Shown one piece after another: positions 57,849 to 64,000 of a stretch of 64,000 nt of DNA. The notes beneath the pieces are model-generated. The model saw nothing but the letters and a program-made list of their open reading frames with translations. It searched no databases and was not told the origin of the DNA. The stretch is from Anniella stebbinsi (lineage: Eukaryota; Chordata; Lepidosauria; Squamata; Anniellidae), in NCBI GenBank assembly GCA_029215795.1, contig JARDYH010000005.1:10386001-10450000 (forward strand), in the 5' to 3' direction. Made by a program: the position numbers and the translations under genes. How positions within the stretch are numbered: position 1 is the stretch's first letter; each line of letters opens with the position of its first letter.

Positions 57849-58717
57849 CAGGGGTGCAGAACCTCTTTCAGCCCAAGAGACAAATTCAATTTGGGAGAAG
57901 CTGTCGGGGGGCCACATTCCAGCGGAGAGCAGGGTCAAAAAGCAAAAATACCAGGATAGCATAGGCATATGCAGCACATTTCATTAGGGTGTGCACCCAG
58001 GGATTTTTTTTTTTCAAGGCGACCATTTATTGAATACTCAATCATAAAGGACATTATTTTTATCTTTATTAAACACTGTAGGCACGGATGCCTTGACAGC
58101 AGGAGGGCTGCTGCAGTCGGGAGGGAGAATGAGGAGATACTCCTCAAGCCCCAGCATTGGTGGGGTGTTGTGGTAACACTGGCCGGAGGAGGGGCTTACA
58201 AGGTGATATTAGCCTTAGGGGGCCCTCCGGGCCTCTTTGAAGCATGGCTCCCAGCAGAGAGGTTTGCAGCAGAGCAATTCCTTTTTGCTCCTGCTGCCGG
58301 GAGCAATGGTGCTGTCTTGGAGGCAGAGGTTCCTTGGCACAGCAGCGGAGCAGCCACAGGGCAGCCTAAGGATGGTCCCGCTGCATCTAAATCCCCCTCC
58401 GGATACCAACTCAAAGGCCCCCTCAACTCAACACTTATTGCTTGAGACATTCGGGTGTGCCTAGGCACACCTGGCACACACCTTGTGCATGCCTATGCAG
58501 CAATTATAGTTTAAAGCTCTTCCTGCCAGTAACTAAGCCTCTGGAGAGACATTTCAACCTTTTAAAATGGAGGGAAAATGGCACAAAAGCTGGGACACCA
58601 TCCAACAGTTGATGGTTGGGGAAAAGAGGATGCGGCCTTCTGGGGAACTTTGGAAGGCCAGATTGGGACCACGGGAGGAAAAGATCTGGCCGCCAGGCCT
58701 GTCATTCTGAACCCCTG
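57849..58717. mobile_element. hAT-type element, ends CAGGGGTGCAGAACC, copy 2 (869 bp)
   Basis: The left end is CAGGGGTGCAGAACCTCTTT and the right end ATTCTGAACCCCTG. It shares 'TTTAAAGCTCTTCCTGCCAG' and 'GAGAGACATTTCAACC' with 19848-20216 but is longer. The 8-bp flanks agree at only five positions. Confidence 0.65.
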
Positions 58718-58757
58718 GCCTACTACACCTACAAAGAAAAACTTAAATAATCTACCC

Positions 58758-58868
58758 CAACCCGCTGTCTTCCAAACGTGGTGGAGTTCAACTCCCATTG
58801 CCATTGGCTGGCTGGAAATGATGGGAGTTGCAGCACATCTGGAGAGCACCAGGCAGGGGAAAGCTGAC
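58758..58868. mobile_element. Foldback MITE
   Basis: CAACTCCCATTGCCATTGGC and TGGAAATGATGGGAGTTGCA are inverted, with CATCTGGAGAGCACCAGGCA at the right. Confidence 0.8.
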
Positions 58869-59360
58869 CTAAAACATTTGGTGCCTTTTTGTTTGGAAGG
58901 AAAATCTATCACTAAGGATGACACATGATAGTTGATTATAATAATAATAATGTGGAAAGAGAGACATTTGTCTCCCCCTCTCCTCCTAACCCTGTAACAC
59001 AGATTCATGGCATGAAATTGACAGGCAAGTAGATTCAGAAAGATAGAAGAAAGTACTCCTTTATGAACATCATTTATTTATGCAATTCACTTCCCTGAGT
59101 TGGAGTCATGTCCACTAGCTTAGGTAGCACTTTAGAAAAGAAGAAGAAAGGTAGGGGGAACAGACACATTGTGTGTGGGATAAATCTAACAATAATCGTG
59201 CTTGTGTGTGTGGTGAGAAACACAAAACACACACACATATTCACAATACCGTTACATTTTTGCTTAAAGAACTGAGCTAGAGAGGGCAGGAAAGAGACTC
59301 AGGAGTCCTGACTCTCACTTCGACTGCTCTTACTTGGTTGCCAACTTTTGGATTTCAAAC
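58869..59360. other. Intergenic, no recognised feature
   Basis: A short CA run lies at 59226-59238. No gene was recognised. Confidence 0.4.
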
Positions 59361-59368
59361 ATTCAGAT

Positions 59369-59777
59369 TAGGGCTGTGCACGGACCCCCCCCCCCCCCGA
59401 TCCAATCCGGATCCCGATCTGTCAGATCCTGATTGGGCCCGATCCGATCTACTCTGAGCAAGATCCATGCACAGCACTCCCGCCCGCTCTCCCTGCTCTC
59501 CTCCTCCCTCCCCCCACTCTCCCTGCTTATCTGCTGCTTCCTCCGTATTGCCCGCGTCATCCTCCGCATCTTCCTGCCTCCTCAATGTCGGCCAGCAGGG
59601 AGAGTGGGGGGAGGGAGGGGGAGAGCGGGGAGAGCAGGAGGAAGTGCTGTGCACAGATCTGAATCGGATCCAGATCATGGATCCGATCCGGGCCTGATCT
59701 GATCCGATCCAGATCCGGGAAGCCGGGATCAGCCCGATCCGTTCCGGATTCGGGATCTGAATCTGTGCGCAGCCCTA
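59369..59777. mobile_element. hAT-type foldback, TIR TAGGGCTGTGCAC, copy 3 (409 bp)
   Basis: TAGGGCTGTGCACGGACC at the left and GTGCGCAGCCCTA at the right, with perfect 8-bp ATTCAGAT flanks (59361-59368 and 59778-59785). GATCC-rich arms surround an inverted pair CCCCCCACTCTCCCTGC / GCAGGGAGAGTGGGGGG. Confidence 0.88.
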
Positions 59778-59785
59778 ATTCAGAT

Positions 59786-60884
59786 ACCTGGAAGGGCCGA
59801 GGGAGAAGATGCTGAAGTAGACCCAGGACTCCAGATCAGGGTCAGGAAGTGAAGCCTGGCAGACTCTAGGAAGCATAACTAATAGCCAAAGCGTTCAGTT
59901 TGTCCCTGTGGATGGCGTTGCCAGATACAGTGGGTTGAGTCCATGTTTGGATTCAAGGGTAGAGTGAAGGAGATGTGCAAGGAAATTAAAGTGGGAGCTA
60001 TCCCCAAAGCTGCCGCTCCCCAGAACTGCTGTGGCCACATTGCTATCAGCGCTCATTCTGCCTACTGACTCTGCAGCTACCAAGGAATCACATGTGGCAG
60101 TCTCTCAGGCAGCAGCCTGGGAAAATCTGGCATTTGTGTGTCTGTGTGCATGTTATAAATCTCAAGCATAAACAGCAGGGAGCCTTGTGGCACCATAAAA
60201 ACGAAGAGATGTATTATGGTATCAAAGGTAGGGCCAGAGCCTACCTCATTCGATGCAATTCAAACATTCACGCTGCACGTGGAAACGCTGCTACTGACAC
60301 ATGCAAAAAACAGAAGTACAAAATAAATACAACTTTACAGACAAAATTTGAGTCACTAGCCCCAAATTGTTTTTTATACTACATAAATCGAGCAATGGGC
60401 CCAGACACCGCAAATCCCAACTAAATCAAGCTTATTCATTTTTTGCTTGTTCAGTTGGATTGGTTTGATTTGGTTGTTTGATGTGTTGGTGGTCTTTCTA
60501 CTTCCAACCCAATAAAGCTTCTTTCTTCTTTCAGAATTTGTAATAGAACCCAGGAAGCAGGAAAGTCTGGGTCCGGCAGTCAAGGCAATATAGAAGAAGG
60601 CAGGCAGGATGCGGCAATGAGACTAATTTGGAAGGCAGGTCTTGGTCCCATCACAGGGCTTAGTTTGAGCCCAAGAACCTATCTTCAATGCCAGAGCTTG
60701 CACTTGGAATATAGAGAAGAGAGCATGTTTGAGCATATGTAGAATGCCTTAATTACTTACAAGCAGTCTCAGCCCATCTGGGATGAAGAATATGAGGTCC
60801 TCTCTTAGTGCCTGCCAGGCTCCCTGCACCTCTTGGTTTTTATTTTATTTCTTAAGATTTTTTTTTCATTTTATCATTGCATTT
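59786..60884. other. Intergenic, no recognised feature
   Basis: No coding motif or recognised repeat. Confidence 0.4.
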
Positions 60885-61117
60885 ATTTATTATTGCATTT
60901 ATATCCCACCTTTTTTCCTCCAAGGAACCCAAGGCAACGTACATAATCCTCCTCTCCATTTTTATCCTCACAACAACAACCCTGTGAGGTAGGTTGGGCT
61001 GAGTGTCTGTGACTCGCCCAAAGTCACCCAGTGGGTTTCCATGGCCGAGTGGGGACTAGAACCCGGATCTCCCGACTTCCAGTCCAACACTTTTAGCCAC
61101 TACACCACACTGGCTTT
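60885..61117 (-). mobile_element. tRNA-headed CORE/MIR-type SINE, nearly full length
   Basis: On the - strand: head AGCCAGTGTGGTGTAGTGGC (box A region), GGGAGATCCGGGTTCTAGTC (box B, GGTTCTAGTCC), CCACTGGGTGACTTTGGGCG (core), CAACCTACCTCACAGGGTTG, then GGTGGGATATAAATGCAATA as the LINE-like tail. It is the best reference copy for the family in this window. Confidence 0.85.
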
Positions 61118-62099
61118 TAGATTTTTTTGTAACTGGGAGGCTGGCATGCTGAAAAGCAAATCACTTCCCTTCAGCCCCAACTTTACATGGGTTTTTTAAA
61201 ATGGCTTTGTGTTTTGGAGCTCAGATCCCACCTCTGCCTTGTACTTAGGTTCTCGAGCAAGTGACTTTTCAGTTAGACTCGCCCATTTGCCTTATGGGAA
61301 ATTAAGTATCTTGTGACCATTTTATGAATCTGCAAGCTGCCCACATCAGCCATTTTGTGAGAGTGCCCTTGACACTTTCTCAAAATTTCGAATGTGCCCA
61401 TCGATCCAAAAATATTGGGGACCCTTGGGCTGCTCCCCAAATGTGTCTGGGGCAAGAGCCCATTGTTCTCCACTTGATTGCAGGGGAGTTTGGTACAGGA
61501 ATGTCATATGGCTTTGGCGTAACTGGGCAGCTTGGGTAACAGCTGATCAGGGATACGGCATGCAGGATTGGCTGAATGACATGTGTGAGATGTCATGTGA
61601 GAACTGAATCACTGTAGGTGCAAGAGGTCATTGAAGTGCAAGCAGGTAACAAGGAAAGGGAGTGTATGGCTGGGAAGGAGAGATGGGCTTATTTTCAGGC
61701 TTCCCAAGGAGATAACTCATTACAGCAAAAAGATCTATATTGAAGTCTAAATTGTAGTTATTGCTCATGAACTCCATAAAAGGGGGACTGTGCCTTTTGA
61801 AAAGTCTCTCGTCAGTCAAACATTTAATTGTATATGACTAATAGCCACACACAAAGGAAAAGCCTCTTGTTTGTTCCTTGCCATTTCTCAAAAGGCATCC
61901 ATTCGGTTAATTTCACCACTGTAGCTCCCCTCCACAGTGTACGTTATTATACAAAATGTACTATGCCACAATATACGTTTCTTACAGCACCGTCCTTTGC
62001 ATGCTTACTCAGACGTTTATTTCAGTACACACTAAACACATTTATTAGGGAGAACGTCTCACTGAATGCAATACGGAATCAACAGGCAGAGCAGGAGTG
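61118..62099. other. Intergenic, no recognised feature
   Basis: A weak fragment of the ~90-bp family (CACCGTCCTTTGCATGCTTA) lies near 61990. No gene was recognised. Confidence 0.4.
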
Positions 62100-62590
62100 A
62101 GCATCATGTGGTCCTCCAGATGTTTTAGCTTACGGATGATGGGAGCTGTAGGTAAAAACACCTGGAGGGCCACAGATTACCCACCCCTGATGCAGAAGCT
62201 AGTGCCACCCACATATTTAGGATGACAGCTTATATCTTTAAGGTGCCCATGACTATGATGTTTTTCATGCACAAAATGCCCTGAAGTTTATCACTTACTG
62301 TTTTTAAACATTGCTGACACATAGGATTCTCTACAGCAGGAATGGGGAATGTGGCACCCTCCCGATGTTGTTGTACTACAGCTCCCATCATCCCTTGCCA
62401 TTTGGCTTATGGGAATTGCAGTTCAATGACATCTGGAGGGCCACACATTCCCAACAAGAGCAGGGGTGGGCAGAAATATAGATGCTTTGGACTTCAACTC
62501 CCAGCAGCCCTTGCCAGCCTGGCCAATGGTCAGGGATGCTGGGAGCTGAAGCCCAGAACATCTGGAGATGTACATTCTACCCATCCTTGC
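62100..62590. mobile_element. Cluster of three foldback MITEs
   Basis: Three separate units lie at 62103-62192, 62335-62460 and 62463-62590. Each has a CCAGATGTT- or ACATCTGGAG-type arm and a CTACAGCTCCCATCATCCC- or CTTCAACTCCCAGCAGCCC-type inner arm. They are diverged from each other, so they are separate insertions and not a recent tandem duplication. Confidence 0.75.
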
Positions 62591-62736
62591 TCCAGAGCAT
62601 AGGATATGGGGAGGGAGAGTTCAGATGAGTTGAGGCTGTTTGTGTAGTCTAGAGATTTACAAGTATTTAGATTAGTTGACAGTCCTTAGAATAAATCCAG
62701 CATTTCCTTATTGCCATTGATTTACCACCCAAGTTA

Positions 62737-62740
<4 letters not shown>

Positions 62741-62767
<27 letters not shown>
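62741..62767. repeat. (TG)n microsatellite
   Basis: A pure TG run. Confidence 0.97.
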
Positions 62768-62957
62768 TGTGTTTATGTAGGAGAAAGTGAGAGCAAGAGA
62801 AAGATGTTTCAAAGGGTGGATGACTACATGTTTGAAGTCATGGGATATGTGGGTGGTGAAGTAACAGGAGAGAAGGGAGGGCCTCTGAACATGGACTAAG
62901 CAGTTTTCCTTATGCATCTCTAGCTGTAACCAGCATATACTTCTGGGATTGTGGCTG

Positions 62958-63048
62958 CAACTCTAAACCTATTTCCCTGGCAGTAAACTTCATTGAATTT
63001 CATGGAGATTATTTTTGAGTGGCTATGTATAGGATTGTGCTGTAACAG
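62958..63048. repeat. ~90-bp foldback ('90-bp' family)
   Basis: It contains GCAACTCTAAACCTATTTCC, GTAAACTTCATTGAATTTCA and the right end TGTATAGGATTGTGCTGTAA, as at 2361-2452. Confidence 0.65.
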
Positions 63049-63075
63049 ATTTATTGTGGCATAAACCACAATAAT

Positions 63076-63290
63076 GGCTCAATTCGGATGACACAATAAA
63101 CAACTGGTGTGGGGGAAACAATCGTCAGTTGTTTTGACTATTGTGTCATCCGAATGCTGCCATAGTCAACTCAGCACTGATCCTAATCCACACTACAGTT
63201 GATTATTTATTACCATGTTGTGTGGGGAGTACCCCCTAGGGTTAGGGTTAGTCAACCCACCATTGACTATCATGTCGTCCGAATTGAGCC
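63076..63290. mobile_element. MITE, TIR GGCTCAATTCGGATGACAC, copy C, with telomere-like patch
   Basis: The left end GGCTCAATTCGGATGACACA and right end ATGTCGTCCGAATTGAGCC are inverted. AAT lies on both sides (63073-63075 and 63291-63293). In the right half the segment found in copies A and B ('GATGAACAACTGTAAAGTTG') is replaced by GGGTTAGGGTTAG at 63238-63250. Confidence 0.85.
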
Positions 63291-64000
63291 AATGTGTCAT
63301 ATGCTTTGCGGGGGGGGGGGGGGGGGAGTTGCTGTAACAGACTAATATGCTGGGGGTCATAAATCTTACTTACAGGGAATCAAGGCCAGTTTAATCCAAG
63401 GGGGCTAAATATGTTGGATGAGGATTAAGATGCAAGAGACAAAGCTTCTAGATGTTTTATTTTTTTATTTTTTTATTTTGAAAACCCATGTCCCACTTTT
63501 TTCCCCACCAGGTGGACTCAAAGCAACTCACAAAATTAACATCTCAAAAACCTGATCAACAATGAGTCAAACTAGTTTTTAAAACCACATAAACGAATAA
63601 AAAAGTACAACAAAAAACAGCATGTAAGAGAACCATATAAGGGAACACACATCAAACAAAAAACATTCAGCTGAAGGCAATGGAAGCTGGTGCCTCCGAT
63701 GTCAGTAGGGTGCGCCTTGGATAGCTCCTTTAGAGGTCTGACTGATTTGGATCACCCAACCCACTGATATCCAAGCCACCAGCCTCCATTGGCTGAAGGG
63801 CTTCATGATCAGCCATGTTTTAGTCAGGCACCTGAAGGAATACAATGTCTGTGTGTCACTACCAAACAGGCCCTGTTTCTAGAAGCCACCTGCCTTCGCA
63901 CCAACAGTTGAGGAATCTGGACATGTTGACTGCAGCATGTGAGAAGAAGGCAGCTTCCAGATCCCACACCAATGAACGGCTATATAGGCAAAATCACCCC
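63291..64000. other. Intergenic; LINE-like tail near 63450-63640
   Basis: TTTATTTTTTTATTTTTTTA, then CCACCAGGTGGACTCAAAGC and an AAACCACATAAA-rich stretch, looks like a reversed LINE tail. The last 300 bp have no recognised coding exon. Confidence 0.35.

Noticed and set aside
60885..61117. tRNA gene
   Set aside because: The box A/B-like head belongs to a SINE with core and LINE tail; it is not a stand-alone tRNA.
46707..64000. SLC6A8 or another gene upstream of PNCK
   Set aside because: Looked for transporter-like or other conserved exon signatures on both strands; none was recognised, so the next gene is presumably beyond the window.

Overview
This is vertebrate nuclear DNA, most likely from a squamate reptile (a lizard-type genome). 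The evidence is two spliced protein-coding genes with vertebrate exon structure and GT-AG splice sites, CR1- and L2-type LINE fragments, tRNA-headed CORE/MIR-type SINEs, very many short non-autonomous DNA transposons with 8-bp target duplications, and abundant microsatellites. The species cannot be decided from the sequence alone.

Genes. At the left edge is the last coding exon of DUSP9 (a MAP-kinase phosphatase of the MKP family) on the + strand at 421-719, with its 3' UTR beyond it. On the - strand, 24027-37169, I could assemble a complete reading frame of ten coding exons. It encodes a 337-residue Ca2+/calmodulin-dependent kinase of the CaMKI family, best matched to PNCK (CAMK1B). All phases join and all splice sites are GT-AG. 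A GC-rich, CpG-dense block at about 45.4-46.3 kb is the likely PNCK promoter; it contains a candidate non-coding first exon ending in a CAG repeat. DUSP9 and PNCK are convergent neighbours, as in human Xq28, and this supports both names. No further protein-coding exon was recognised from 46.7 to 64 kb or between about 3.2 and 24 kb.

Everything else is intronic or intergenic DNA filled with repeats. The main groups are: (1) hAT-type elements with TIR TAGGGTGACC (9.4-10.6 kb cluster, 11.5, 47.6 and 49.1 kb), several with perfect 8-bp target duplications; (2) hAT-type foldbacks with TIR TAGGGNTGTGCAC (7.6, 54.9 and 59.4 kb), one being a 1.3-kb GC-rich array of three tandem palindromes; (3) a 355-bp CpG-rich family rich in ATGCGCAT, four copies, all with the same roughly 70-codon open frame starting at the same offset; (4) a roughly 224-bp family with ends GGCTGAATTCGGACGACAC (44.0, 54.2 and 63.1 kb), one copy carrying telomere-like repeats; (5) many roughly 120-bp foldbacks carrying the 'AACTCCCATCAT' arm; (6) CR1 and L2 LINE 3' ends and CORE-SINEs, some with nested insertions.

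The PNCK introns have been heavily colonised by these elements. The last exon is squeezed between two DNA-transposon-like repeats, and the downstream one carries the only close poly(A) signals on the PNCK strand. I found no prokaryote-type system, CRISPR array or complete viral gene. The most original material is in the transposon families and the nested palindrome array. Family names for repeats are from memory and structure; a RepeatMasker or Dfam search would settle them.
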